DNA of 64,000 nucleotides from GCA-002050365 sp964237235 (GTDB taxonomy: Bacteria > Acidobacteriota > Blastocatellia > Pyrinomonadales > Pyrinomonadaceae). The notes beneath the pieces are model-generated. The model was given only the letters and a program-made list of their open reading frames with translations. It ran no database searches and was not told the DNA's origin. Both the position numbers and the translations under genes were made by a program. This document shows, piece by piece, positions 1 to 7,766 of the stretch (within the stretch, counting starts at the first letter, position 1; the number at the start of each line of letters is the position of its first letter). The DNA lies in the NCBI GenBank assembly GCA_964237235.1, contig CAXSGY010000011.1, forward strand, positions 62,001 through 126,000, read 5' to 3'.

Positions 1-327
1 AACGATGCCGAGCGCAAAACTCTGCGACATTTTTTTGACGAAGTTTTCAACCCCGTCGAAAAGCGGAATTTCCTTTTCGACCATTGCACGCCATTTCGCT
101 GTTTTCGCTGCGCGGATTTCATTGATTTTATCCACCGTGCAATTTTGTCCGGCGCGCTCGTAAGCCGCGCTCAAAAACGTTACGTCGTCCATTCCCATCG
201 AACCGTAATATTGTTCTTCGGTTAAATCAATATTTTCGTCTGTTAATATTTCCTGATACGCTTTCATCTGCAACGGCTCGTCGTTGATAATCACGCCGTT
301 AAAATCCATAAGAATTGCTTTTATCAT
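1..327 (-). CDS. HAD-superfamily hydrolase, beta-phosphoglucomutase-like (partial, N-terminal 109 residues)
   Basis: The frame is open from an ATG at 327 to the window edge, so only the first 109 residues are visible. The N-terminus reads ILMDFNGVIINDEP, the HAD motif I region, followed by a helical cap domain (residues about 18-85) and the return to the core (PLFDGVENFVKKM). HAD phosphatases and phosphomutases use the first Asp of DxDx(T/V) as nucleophile; here the usual second Asp is Asn (DFNG). That variant is, as I recall, seen in a subset of HAD proteins, so it need not mean inactivity. The substrate cannot be told. It is transcribed away from the FAD oxidase end, with a 126-bp gap between them. 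Confidence 0.8.
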   Translation of the reverse strand, partial: MIKAILMDFNGVIINDEPLQMKAYQEILTDENIDLTEEQYYGSMGMDDVTFLSAAYERAGQNCTVDKINEIRAAKTAKWRAMVEKEIPLFDGVENFVKKMSQSFALGIV

Positions 328-453
328 TGAATTTTTAATCGTTCCCTTTTTTTAATAATTTCTGCTTGAGATTTTATAAAATTTTTAACATTTCGGCGAT
401 TGCGATTTTTCAATTACAAAAAATCGCCTGAAAATTTTATCGGCTTCCGGCAA

Positions 454-1983
454 TTAATCCAAAAATTTCCGGTCGAACATATTGCCTTGATTCAAAATTC
501 CGTTCGGGTCAAAGGATCTTTTAAGTTCCGCCATTTCATTTAAAAATCGCTCGCCGTATTGGACGTAAAGGTATTTCGATTTAAGTTTGCCGATGCCGTG
601 TTCAGCCGAGATTGTGCCGCCGAGCATTACGCTTTGCGCGATAAAACGTCCGTAAAGATGTCTGGCTCGTTCGGCTTCCTGTTCGGTTTTCGGCAAAATA
701 TTCGCGTGCAGATGATTGTCGCCGATGTGTCCGAAAATGACGTAATCGAGATTGCTTTCGTTTAATTTTTGCTCGTAAAACCGCAGAAATGCAGCGAAAT
801 TCCCGTCCGGCACAGCCATATCGGTCCCGATTTTGCGCTGCCGGTTTTTGACGACTTTTTCATTGACGGAAACCGGCAAAGCGTGGCGAAATTCGCGCAT
901 TTTTTGTAAATCCCGCTCGCTCGTCGTAAACCACGAAGCGTCAATTTCCGCATCGTGTTTTTCAAGCAAATCGTTCCATTGCTCGAACAGTTCATCTTCG
1001 GTTTCGGCGGTCGTTTCCTGTTCAAAAAAAATCGCGCCGCGCATATTTTTCGGCGTTTCGGGAAATTTTTCCTTAATAAATTTCAGCGAATTTTGGTCGA
1101 AATATTCCAAAACCGTCGCGTCAATTCGGTTTTGGATTTTGAATTTTGGATTTTGGATTTCAATTAAATTTTCAGATTTGCAATTTGAAATTTGATTTCT
1201 CGCGTGAAAGGACATCGCTCTGGCTTCGGCGACGAAAGCGAGCAGATTCTTCTCGTCTTTGAAAAAAACGATTCCGCTCAAAGAGCTTTCCGGTTTTTTC
1301 AGCAAACTCAATTCGACTTCGGTGATAATTCCTAAAGTTCCTTCGCTGCCGGTAAATAAATCAATCGCGTCCAACGCGTTCGCCGTAAAATAACCGCTCG
1401 TATTTTTTCGCACGTCGGGCGGCGCGTAAGTCGGCAGCTTCGCTTTTATTTTCGCGCTGCTTGCCGTTTCGATTTCAATGAAATTATTTTCCGCGAAAAT
1501 TTCGCCGCGCCGCAGATTGACGATTTCGCCGGTCGGCAAAACTATTTCCAAACGCCGCACGTAACGCCGCGTCGCGCCATATTTAAAGCTGCGCGCGCCG
1601 CTCGCGTTCGTCGCCACCGTGCCGCCGATCTGACAGCTCCATTCGGTCGGATCGGGTGGATAAAAAAGTTTCCGGGCTTCAACCGCCTTTTGCAAATCGG
1701 TCAACAAAACGCCGCTTTCGACGGTTGCGAAATCTTCGTTAATCTCTATTATCTTATTAAATTTTTCGAGCGAGACTAGCCAGCCGCCGAACGGAATCGC
1801 GCCGCCGACCGTTCCCGTGCGCGCACCGGAAACAGTGACGGGGATTTTTAGGGCGTTCGCTTCCTTTAAAATTTCCGCGATTTCTTCCTTCGTTTCGGGA
1901 ATAAAAAGTTTCTCGGAAAATCCGCCTTGTAGATTGCTCGCGTCAATTAAATAATTTTCCAGTTCTTCGGTTTTGATAATCAT
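454..1983 (-). CDS. FAD-binding oxidoreductase, GlcD/D-lactate dehydrogenase type
   Basis: A 509-residue flavoprotein of the VAO/PCMH family, likely oxidising a 2-hydroxy acid such as D-lactate or glycolate. Residues about 25-205 form the PCMH FAD-binding fold, with VSGARTGTVGGA and a WSCQIGGTVATNASG segment typical of GlcD. The C-terminal FAD-oxidase domain carries FGHIGDNHLHANILP and GTISAEHGIGKLKSKY, both strongly conserved in this family. No iron-sulfur domain is fused, unlike the long DLD/GlcDF proteins. Residues about 262-285 (LIEIQNPKFKIQNRI) are odd: the DNA there is a 7-bp-period repeat that runs in frame through the gene. There is no clear operon partner. Exact substrate unknown. 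Confidence 0.9.
   Translation of the reverse strand: MIIKTEELENYLIDASNLQGGFSEKLFIPETKEEIAEILKEANALKIPVTVSGARTGTVGGAIPFGGWLVSLEKFNKIIEINEDFATVESGVLLTDLQKAVEARKLFYPPDPTEWSCQIGGTVATNASGARSFKYGATRRYVRRLEIVLPTGEIVNLRRGEIFAENNFIEIETASSAKIKAKLPTYAPPDVRKNTSGYFTANALDAIDLFTGSEGTLGIITEVELSLLKKPESSLSGIVFFKDEKNLLAFVAEARAMSFHARNQISNCKSENLIEIQNPKFKIQNRIDATVLEYFDQNSLKFIKEKFPETPKNMRGAIFFEQETTAETEDELFEQWNDLLEKHDAEIDASWFTTSERDLQKMREFRHALPVSVNEKVVKNRQRKIGTDMAVPDGNFAAFLRFYEQKLNESNLDYVIFGHIGDNHLHANILPKTEQEAERARHLYGRFIAQSVMLGGTISAEHGIGKLKSKYLYVQYGERFLNEMAELKRSFDPNGILNQGNMFDRKFLD
1129..1198. repeat. 7-bp-period repeat inside a coding sequence
   Basis: The stretch is made of words like ATTTTGG/ATTTTGA/ATTTTGG/ATTTTGG followed by ATTTTCAGATTTG-type variants, with a 7-bp period. 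The same words occur in noncoding repeats near 10870 and 46211. It sits inside the FAD oxidase gene without breaking the frame and encodes an Asn/Lys/Phe/Gln/Ile-rich stretch, so it looks like a repeat tolerated as a surface insertion. Confidence 0.65.
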
Positions 1984-1990
1984 AATTTTT

Positions 1991-2020
1991 TGAACGCGGA
2001 TTGAGCGGATTTAGACGGAT
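1991..2020. repeat. ATCCGC-word repeat flanking the GxxExxY pseudogene (left)
   Basis: Read on the minus strand this is a CATCCGTCTAAATCCGC / TCAATCCGCG phrase. A related phrase in the opposite orientation lies at 2489-2524, so the decayed gene between them is bracketed by inverted copies. The pseudogene's stop codon (2011-2013) lies inside it. Confidence 0.5.
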
Positions 2021-2444
2021 GATTTTAGAAGGTTTTTCAGCAAAACATCTTTCTGCACGTTTGGAGATAGATGTTTGTTTTCATTAGAAAAAAACCTTCT
2101 TTTAAAGTGCGGCTGTTTTCCGAAATTTAACAACAAACCAATTTCAATGTCGGTCGCCCTCAAATAATTTATTAACTGTGTTTCGTGTGCTTCAACTAAA
2201 AGCTTCCTTCGCTTTTATTTCAATAATCTCTTTGTTCTCCACTACTTAATCAGCTTCAAATTCGCCGATTATTTCTCTTTCATAAAACACATTTATCTCT
2301 TTTTTGGTCTCAACCTTCAAATCGGCTTTTTTTATTCTAACAACAACGCCTTGTGGTAAATTTTCTCTAAAATCCGTAGCCGAGCGCGTTATAAACTTTA
2401 TAAAACAGTTTAATAATTTCGCCGGTCAGTTCTTCTTCAATCAT
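2011..2444 (-). pseudogene. GxxExxY family protein (PDDEXK_3-like), degraded
   Basis: From an ATG at 2444 the minus strand gives MIEEELTGEIIKLFYKVYNA and then LGYGF, the usual GxxExxY opening. A stop and a frameshift follow directly, deleting the ESVYE-type part. A second frame gives KADLKVETKKEINVFYER, then FEAD-stop-VVENKEIIEIKA, where the family has ADLVVENK. After another frameshift the end reads THETQ-like EAHETQLINYLRATDIE and GLLLNFGKQPHFKRR up to a TAA at 2011. At least two in-frame stops and two frameshifts make it clearly nonfunctional. It fills most of the 546-bp gap between the FAD oxidase and uvrB. The family contains a PD-(D/E)XK nuclease-like core of uncertain role. Both ends abut inverted ATCCGC-word repeats. 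Confidence 0.85.
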
Positions 2445-2488
2445 ATATTAAGCCATCCGACTTTATAAAAAATCGTTTCAATCGCCCT

Positions 2489-2524
2489 AAAAAATCCGCT
2501 CAAATTCGCCCAATCCGCGTTAAA
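2489..2524. repeat. ATCCGC-word repeat flanking the GxxExxY pseudogene (right)
   Basis: The forward strand reads AAAATCCGCTCAAATTCGCC then CAATCCGCG, ending just before the uvrB stop codon. It is the inverted counterpart of 1991-2020. Together they look like the termini of a decayed unit containing the GxxExxY gene. Confidence 0.5.
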
Positions 2525-2529
2525 AAAGT

Positions 2530-4518
2530 TTAACTCAACTCAATTTGCCTATCGCGCAAGTATTTTAACCTGTCGCGCAGTTCGGCAGCGCGTTCAAATT
2601 TCATTTCACGGGCGGCGAACCGCATATCGGCTTCGATCTGCGTAATGGTTTCCTTTAATTGTTTCGGCGAATATTCTTCAAAGGCATCGAGATTGAGCGG
2701 CACTTTGAAATAATCGGCTTCATACGCCGTCACCAAAGTCGCGTCAATGGATTTGATAATCGTCGTCGGCGTGATGTTGTGTTCGGTGTTGTATTCTTCC
2801 TGCAAAATTCTGCGCCGCGCCGTTTCGTCAATCGCCTTTCGCATTGAATCGGTGATTTTGTCGGCGTATAGAATCGCTTTGCCGTCGGCGTTGCGGGCGG
2901 CGCGACCGATGGTTTGAATCAAGCTGCGCTCGCTTCTCAAAAAACCTTCTTTATCCGCGTCCAAAATCGCCACCAGCGAAACTTCCGGCAAATCAAGCCC
3001 TTCGCGCAGAAGATTAATGCCGACCAAAACGTCGAATTCGCCGCGCCGCAAATCGCGCAAGATCTTTATCCGTTCGAGCGTTTCGATGTCCGAATGCAGA
3101 TAATTCACTTTTACGCCGACTTCCAGAAAATATTCGGTCAAACTCTCCGACATTTTTTTCGTCAAAGTCGTGACCAGAACTCTCTCGTTGCGTTCGCTGC
3201 GTGTTCTGACTTCGTTCAACAAATCGTCAATCTGCCCGCGCACCGGGCGCACTTCGACAAGCGGGTCGAGCAAACCGGTCGGGCGTATAACCTGTTCGAC
3301 GACTTCGCCGCCGGTTTTTTCCAGCTCGAAATTGCCGGGCGTGGCGGAAACGTAAATCGTCTGTCCGCGCCGCTCTTCAAATTCTTCAAATTTGAGCGGT
3401 CGGTTGTCCATCGCCGACGGCAGGCGAAAACCGTATTCGACCAGATTGCTTTTGCGCGAACGGTCGCCTTTATACATCGCGCCGATTTGCGAAACCGTCT
3501 GGTGCGATTCATCTATCACGATCAGCGTGTCTTTGTGCAGATAATCAAGCAAGGTGGGCGGCGGCGCGCCCGGCGGCTTGCCGGTCAGATGGCGCGAATA
3601 ATTTTCGATGCCGCGACAAAAACCCATTTCCTTAATCATCTCCAAATCATACATCGTGCGCTGATGCAAACGCTGCGATTCGACGAGTTTTCCCTGTTTG
3701 ATTAGTTCTTCTTCCCACCAGACAAGTTCTTTTTTAATCGTGTCAACGGCGCGTTTGACCGTCGGTTTCGACATAATATAATGCGTCTTCGGATAAATCG
3801 GCAGACGCGATTCGTGTTTTTGCAGAACTTCGCCGAGCAAAGGATCAATCGTATAAATCGCGTCCACTTCGTCGCCCCAGAATTCAAAACGGTAAGCGTT
3901 TTCCTGATACGAAGGGAAAAGCTCGACGACATCGCCGCGCACGCGAAACTTGCCGCGCTCGAATTCGATGTCGCCGCGTTCATACTGCAATTCGACTAAT
4001 CGCTTAATAAAATCTTCCCTTTTCAGAGTTTGTCCGGACGTGACGAATTCCATCATTCCGTAATATGCGTCCGGGTCGCCGAGACCGTAAATGCACGAAA
4101 CCGAAGCGACGACGATCACATCGCGCCGCTCAAAAAGCGAGCGCGTCGCCGCTTGTCTAAGCCGGTCAATTTCATCGTTGATCGTCGCTTCTTTTTCAAT
4201 ATACAAATCCGACGCGGGAACATACGCTTCGGGCTGGTAATAGTCGTAATAAGAAACGAAATATTCGACCGCGTTTTCGGGGAAAAAAGTTTTGAATTCC
4301 TGATAAAGTTGCGCCGCGAGCGTCTTATTATGCGCCAGAACGAGCGCGGGACGCTGCGTTTGTTCGATGACGTGCGCTATGGAAAAAGTTTTGCCCGATC
4401 CAGTTATTCCCAATAAAACCTGGTCTTTGGTGTGATTATTTAACTCGGAAACGATTTGTTCGATAGCCGCCGGCTGGTCGCCCTTCGGCTGATTTTCAGA
4501 AACGAGACGAAATTGCAT
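2530..4518 (-). CDS. uvrB: Excinuclease ABC subunit UvrB
   Basis: A 662-residue protein of normal UvrB length. UvrB is the DNA-damage verification helicase of nucleotide excision repair: UvrA loads it, and it then recruits UvrC. Walker A is GITGSGKT at residues 37-44. The tyrosine-rich beta-hairpin that clamps a DNA strand (YYDYYQPEAYVPASDLY) lies at about 90-106. Walker B is IVIDESH near the middle, and the helicase motif VI region (QTIGRAARN) is intact. The C-terminal UVR domain (AAREMKFERAAELRDRLKYL) binds UvrC. The ATG at 4518 gives the canonical N-terminus (FRLVSENQPKGDQPAAI). It has no partner gene here, as is usual for uvrB. Confidence 0.98.
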   Translation of the reverse strand: MQFRLVSENQPKGDQPAAIEQIVSELNNHTKDQVLLGITGSGKTFSIAHVIEQTQRPALVLAHNKTLAAQLYQEFKTFFPENAVEYFVSYYDYYQPEAYVPASDLYIEKEATINDEIDRLRQAATRSLFERRDVIVVASVSCIYGLGDPDAYYGMMEFVTSGQTLKREDFIKRLVELQYERGDIEFERGKFRVRGDVVELFPSYQENAYRFEFWGDEVDAIYTIDPLLGEVLQKHESRLPIYPKTHYIMSKPTVKRAVDTIKKELVWWEEELIKQGKLVESQRLHQRTMYDLEMIKEMGFCRGIENYSRHLTGKPPGAPPPTLLDYLHKDTLIVIDESHQTVSQIGAMYKGDRSRKSNLVEYGFRLPSAMDNRPLKFEEFEERRGQTIYVSATPGNFELEKTGGEVVEQVIRPTGLLDPLVEVRPVRGQIDDLLNEVRTRSERNERVLVTTLTKKMSESLTEYFLEVGVKVNYLHSDIETLERIKILRDLRRGEFDVLVGINLLREGLDLPEVSLVAILDADKEGFLRSERSLIQTIGRAARNADGKAILYADKITDSMRKAIDETARRRILQEEYNTEHNITPTTIIKSIDATLVTAYEADYFKVPLNLDAFEEYSPKQLKETITQIEADMRFAAREMKFERAAELRDRLKYLRDRQIELS

Positions 4519-4680
4519 TCTTTAATTTTATGATAAAAAACGCAAACAAAAAAGCACGTCGCGCTAAAAATTAAAATTATATTTTTCACAAATTCCAAGA
4601 CGAATAAAAGCCCTCGAACAAAACACGAAATCTGAAAACCCGCCACGAAAAAATGCTCGTCCGAATGGCTGCTGAAACGC

Positions 4681-4722
4681 AAAAACGCCGCGAAACTTTC
4701 GTTCGGCTTCGCGGCGTTTTTC
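4681..4722 (-). terminator. Rho-independent terminator after the HEAT-repeat gene
   Basis: Perfect 13-bp arms (AAAACGCCGCGAA, 4682-4694, with its complement 4708-4720) enclose a 13-nt loop and end in a T-run on both strands. It lies just past the stop of the minus-strand HEAT gene and before uvrB. Confidence 0.8.
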
Positions 4723-4740
4723 ATAATTCAAGCTGAATGT

Positions 4741-5997
4741 TTAAGCCGTCACAAACCCCACTTCTTCGATGGTTTTATCAGCCTCTTCCTGTAGTTCAAT
4801 CGGCAAAGTATTTTGTTCGAACATTAGGTAAAGCTCGTTGAGGGCGTTTTGATCTCTGGTAATTTTAATCGTATGCAGAATCGCCTTGCGGACGTTTAAG
4901 TTTTTATTATTTTCGAGCGCGCCGAAAATCCTTTTGGTTTCGCCCGCTTTAATCAGCAACGCCATCAGCGCAAACGCTTCATAGGCATATTTGCGTTCCG
5001 GGTGAACGAGCCGGTCAAATGACATATCAACAAAACCGCTTTCGACCGCCGCCTTCGCCGACTGCAATACCCGACCTTCGTCACCGACTTCCGTGATTCG
5101 CGCCCAGGCGTTGGCACGGTCTAAAGTCAATTTCGACAAACCGCGCGCCGCCGCCGCGCGAACTTCGCGGGTCGGGTCGGCGTTGGCGAGCAAAATCGTC
5201 TCAAAAACCGCTTCGTGATCGAAATCCGATAAAATCGTGACCGCCTTCGAGCGCAGACTCGAAGACAAATCGTAAAGCGCGGCTTGCGAAAGAGCTTCGA
5301 CCGAGTTTTTGGTGCGGAAAGCCGCCAAAACCCGCAAAGTTAAATCGCGTATTTCTTCGTCTTCCTCGAATTCATCGTGCATCTGCTCGATGGCGTTCAT
5401 CAACGATTCGTCGTTTGAAATCGGCAACTCGGCGAAAGGTCGGGCGGGTTCAAGCCGTTTGACCGAGAAAATCGGCAAATCTACGGCGGCTTTTTCGCTA
5501 ATCTTCGCAGCGGTATTCGAATTTGAATTATGGTTTAATCCGGCTTCTTCCAATTTCGCCTCTGCCGTTTCGGGAACACTCGCGGTTTGCTGCAATTTTG
5601 AAGGACGTTTTCCCGGCGGTCTTGAAGTCGTTTTTTTACCGACTATTTTTTGATTTTTCCGAAGCCATTCGAGTTCCTTGTCCGCATCGAAATCGTTGCC
5701 ATCGTTGGAGTTTTCTCTGGATTTATTCGTTTCCTTGGATTTGGCGGAAGCGTCGGCGGTTTTGGTTTTTTTGTTGTTCATCCACCAAAAAACCATTCCG
5801 ATCAGCCCGAGAACCAAGATAAAGAGCGTCGCATACCACCAGGTGAAATCCTCCTTCGGCTGCGGCACAGACGCGGGACGCACGGGAACGACCTGCCCGA
5901 AAATCTCCGCTGTAGAAACGAGTAGAAAAACTGCGAAATATACGGATATAAATTTGATTTTTCCGGTAAACAATTTATTTTTCTTTGACATAGCCAT
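4741..5997 (-). CDS. Membrane-anchored HEAT-repeat protein
   Basis: About 418 residues from the ATG at 5997; a longer frame opens at 6087 but puts 30 hydrophilic residues ahead of the signal sequence, so I prefer 5997 (an ATG at 5991 is also possible). A cleavable signal (KFISVYFAVFLLVSTAEIFG) is followed by a short Pro-rich periplasmic stretch and one transmembrane helix (WWYATLFILVLGLIGMVFWW). A long charged linker then leads to a C-terminal half of helical HEAT-like repeats (AALYDLSSSLRSKAVTILSD; AAAARGLSKL; KAILHTIKI). HEAT solenoids are protein-binding scaffolds; the partner is unknown. It is divergent from purC and shares a 263-bp upstream region with it. Confidence 0.75.
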   Translation of the reverse strand: MAMSKKNKLFTGKIKFISVYFAVFLLVSTAEIFGQVVPVRPASVPQPKEDFTWWYATLFILVLGLIGMVFWWMNNKKTKTADASAKSKETNKSRENSNDGNDFDADKELEWLRKNQKIVGKKTTSRPPGKRPSKLQQTASVPETAEAKLEEAGLNHNSNSNTAAKISEKAAVDLPIFSVKRLEPARPFAELPISNDESLMNAIEQMHDEFEEDEEIRDLTLRVLAAFRTKNSVEALSQAALYDLSSSLRSKAVTILSDFDHEAVFETILLANADPTREVRAAAARGLSKLTLDRANAWARITEVGDEGRVLQSAKAAVESGFVDMSFDRLVHPERKYAYEAFALMALLIKAGETKRIFGALENNKNLNVRKAILHTIKITRDQNALNELYLMFEQNTLPIELQEEADKTIEEVGFVTA

Positions 5998-6181
5998 TAT
6001 TGATCTATAATTTTTTGTAAGCGATTGAAGATTAAGCAAATAGTGAGTTTTACGAACCGTTGAGGAATCGCACTCGTTATTATGCATCTTTTTTTTTCAA
6101 ATGTCACTCGATTTTTAACATATTTTATTATTTTTAACATTTTTTGACAAAAGATTTTTCCCACTGCGATTTTTGGCGGTT

Positions 6182-6211
6182 TTGACCTTTACGATTTCTG
6201 ATTTTCATAAT
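6182..6211 (+). promoter_or_regulatory. Candidate sigma-70 promoter of purC
   Basis: TTGACC at 6182-6187 and CATAAT at 6206-6211 are separated by 18 bp, and the purC ATG is 50 bp further on. No purine-repressor or riboswitch-like structure was recognised in the 173 bp upstream. Confidence 0.5.
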
Positions 6212-6260
6212 AAAGTTTAGCTGATTCAAAATTGTTTCAAATCTTCCAATACACAAAAAT

Positions 6261-7157
6261 ATGTCTGCCGTAAAAACAGTTTCGGAAACGAATGCGACGA
6301 ATTTACCGCTTATTCACCGCGGCAAAGCGCGCGATGTGTATCAGGTTGACGATGAAACGCTTCTGCTTGTCGCCACCGACCGGATTTCCGCTTTTGATTG
6401 CGTGATGCCGACGCAAATTCCGTATAAAGGCGCGATTTTAACGCAGCTCGCGGCGTTCTGGTTCGAGCGTTTGAAGGAGGGTGCCGGTAATCATTTAATC
6501 ACCGCCGATTTCGAACGAATGCCCGAGTCGGTCAAACAAACCGAAGAGTTTCGAAATCGTTCAAGCTTAGTCAAAAAAACAACTGTTTTTCCGGTCGAAT
6601 GCGTCGTTCGCGGCTATCTGGAAGGTTCGGGCTGGAAGGATTATCGGGCGACCGGCGAGATTTGCGGTCATCAATTGCCGGAAAATTTAAGACAGGGCGA
6701 TAAGCTGCCGCATTCGATTTTTACGCCCGCGACCAAAGCGTCGAGCGGACACGACGAAAATATTTCCGAACGAGAATTTGCAAATATCGTCGGGCAGGAA
6801 ACAGCCGAAACTTTAAAATCTTTGTCTCTGGAAATTTACCGACGGGCGAGCGAATATGCTTTGACGCGCGGCATAATTATCGCCGATACGAAATTTGAAT
6901 TCGGAACGGATAAAGACGGACGTATTTTGCTGATTGACGAAATTTTAACGCCGGATTCTTCGAGATTCTGGTCGGCTGAATCTTACGCGCCGGGCAAAGC
7001 GCAGGCTTCGTTCGACAAACAATTCGTCCGCGATTATCTCGAAACGCTCGACTGGAACAAGCAGCCGCCCGCGCCCGCTCTGCCGCCGGAAATCGTCGCG
7101 GCGACGACCGAAAGGTATTTAGAGGCTTATCGAATTTTGACCGGAGAAAATATTTGA
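6261..7157 (+). CDS. purC: Phosphoribosylaminoimidazole-succinocarboxamide synthase
   Basis: 298 residues, matching the longer (yeast ADE1-like) form of SAICAR synthetase. It joins CAIR and aspartate with ATP in de novo purine synthesis. Diagnostic segments are HRGKARDVYQVDDETLLLVA (ATP-binding N-terminus), TDRISAFDCVMPTQIPYKGA, PVECVVRGYLEGSGWKDY and IIADTKFEFGTD, followed by LIDEILTPDSSRFW (substrate pocket), all intact. It stands alone rather than in a pur operon. A perfect 32-bp hairpin begins directly at its stop codon. Confidence 0.97.
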   Translation: MSAVKTVSETNATNLPLIHRGKARDVYQVDDETLLLVATDRISAFDCVMPTQIPYKGAILTQLAAFWFERLKEGAGNHLITADFERMPESVKQTEEFRNRSSLVKKTTVFPVECVVRGYLEGSGWKDYRATGEICGHQLPENLRQGDKLPHSIFTPATKASSGHDENISEREFANIVGQETAETLKSLSLEIYRRASEYALTRGIIIADTKFEFGTDKDGRILLIDEILTPDSSRFWSAESYAPGKAQASFDKQFVRDYLETLDWNKQPPAPALPPEIVAATTERYLEAYRILTGENI

Positions 7158-7158
7158 A

Positions 7159-7235
7159 AATTACGAATTACGAATTACGAATTACGAATTAAAAACACGT
7201 CGTAATTCGTAATTCGTAATTCGTAATTCGTAATT
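7159..7235. repeat. Perfect 32-bp inverted repeat built of 7-bp words
   Basis: The left arm (7159-7190) is four and a half copies of ATTACGA. The right arm (7204-7235) is its exact reverse complement, ATTCGTA copies, with a 13-nt loop (AAAAACACGTCGT). It fills the gap between the purC stop and the next start codon. As RNA it would fold into a very long perfect stem, possibly a terminator or a processing and stability element. Confidence 0.9.
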
Positions 7236-7239
7236 GATT

Positions 7240-7488
7240 ATGCAGATCAGAACTCGTATGGAAATCTTGATCGAAGAGATGCTCGACGGGCAGATAATGC
7301 TCAACGAGGCGATTTCCGAATTTGAAAAACTTTATATTCAAAAAGCCTTGAAACGCTACTCGGAACATCTCTCGAACACGGCAAACGCGCTCGGTATTCA
7401 TAGAAATACGCTTTCTAAACGAGTTACGACTTATCAAACGCCGCCGCCGACACCGAAACGGCTGCTCGCCAGACGCGCCAAAAAATAA
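7240..7488 (+). CDS. Fis-type helix-turn-helix protein (DNA-binding stub)
   Basis: 82 residues from the ATG at 7240; a TTG at 7234 lies inside the upstream hairpin, and an ATG at 7258 is a shorter option. The C-terminal half is a Fis-family HTH: FEKLYIQKALKRYSEHLSNT, then ANALGIHRNTLSKRV, as found at the end of NtrC-type activators, but no AAA+ or receiver domain is attached. The tail is Arg/Lys-rich (KRLLARRAKK). It could bend DNA like Fis or act as a remnant regulator; the targets are unknown. It follows purC on the same strand, separated only by the hairpin. Confidence 0.8.
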   Translation: MQIRTRMEILIEEMLDGQIMLNEAISEFEKLYIQKALKRYSEHLSNTANALGIHRNTLSKRVTTYQTPPPTPKRLLARRAKK

Positions 7489-7631
7489 TTTTCTCGATTA
7501 AATCGAGATTTATTTTCGAGCGATCACGGTTGAAATATACCGGTAAACGAATGCTCGAATTTATTTGCTTTCAGTTGTCAGTCAACAATTATTCCGAAGT
7601 TTTCTCTTAACTGTCCCAAACAAAAACAGTT

Positions 7632-7766
7632 TAGAATCCATCTCAAAAATAAATTTCGATGGTTTAGCGGCGGGCAGTAGCACGCCGCTCCGTCGTCATT
7701 ATTACGAACGGCGGGCAGTAGGCGCGCCGCTGAACCGCGCATTTTTTATTTTTGAGATAGATTCTA
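7632..7766. repeat. Terminal-inverted-repeat element, family A, copy 1
   Basis: 22-bp terminal inverted repeats with one mismatch (TAGAATCCATCTCAAAAATA at the left end) enclose about 90 bp. The interior holds two direct copies of CGGCGGGCAGTAG(C/G)-CGCCGCT (7668-7689 and 7709-7731). The right end supplies the TAG stop of the MOSC gene. A second element with the same CCATCTCAAAAAT ends lies at 21232-21356. No ORF is inside, so it is MITE-like. The rest of the 275-bp gap (7489-7763) shows nothing else I recognise. Confidence 0.75.

Noticed and set aside
402..427. GCGATTTTT hairpin before the FAD oxidase stop side
   Set aside because: A 9-bp stem with 8-nt loop exists, but no T-run follows on the minus strand, so I do not call it a terminator.
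2914..3705. 263-codon open frame antisense to uvrB
   Set aside because: A mirror of a strongly conserved repair gene; composition typical of an antisense shadow, and no ribosome-binding site or motif.
4440..4724. 94-codon minus-strand frame overlapping the uvrB start
   Set aside because: It begins inside the terminator hairpin of the preceding gene and runs out of frame into uvrB; no homology or start signal.
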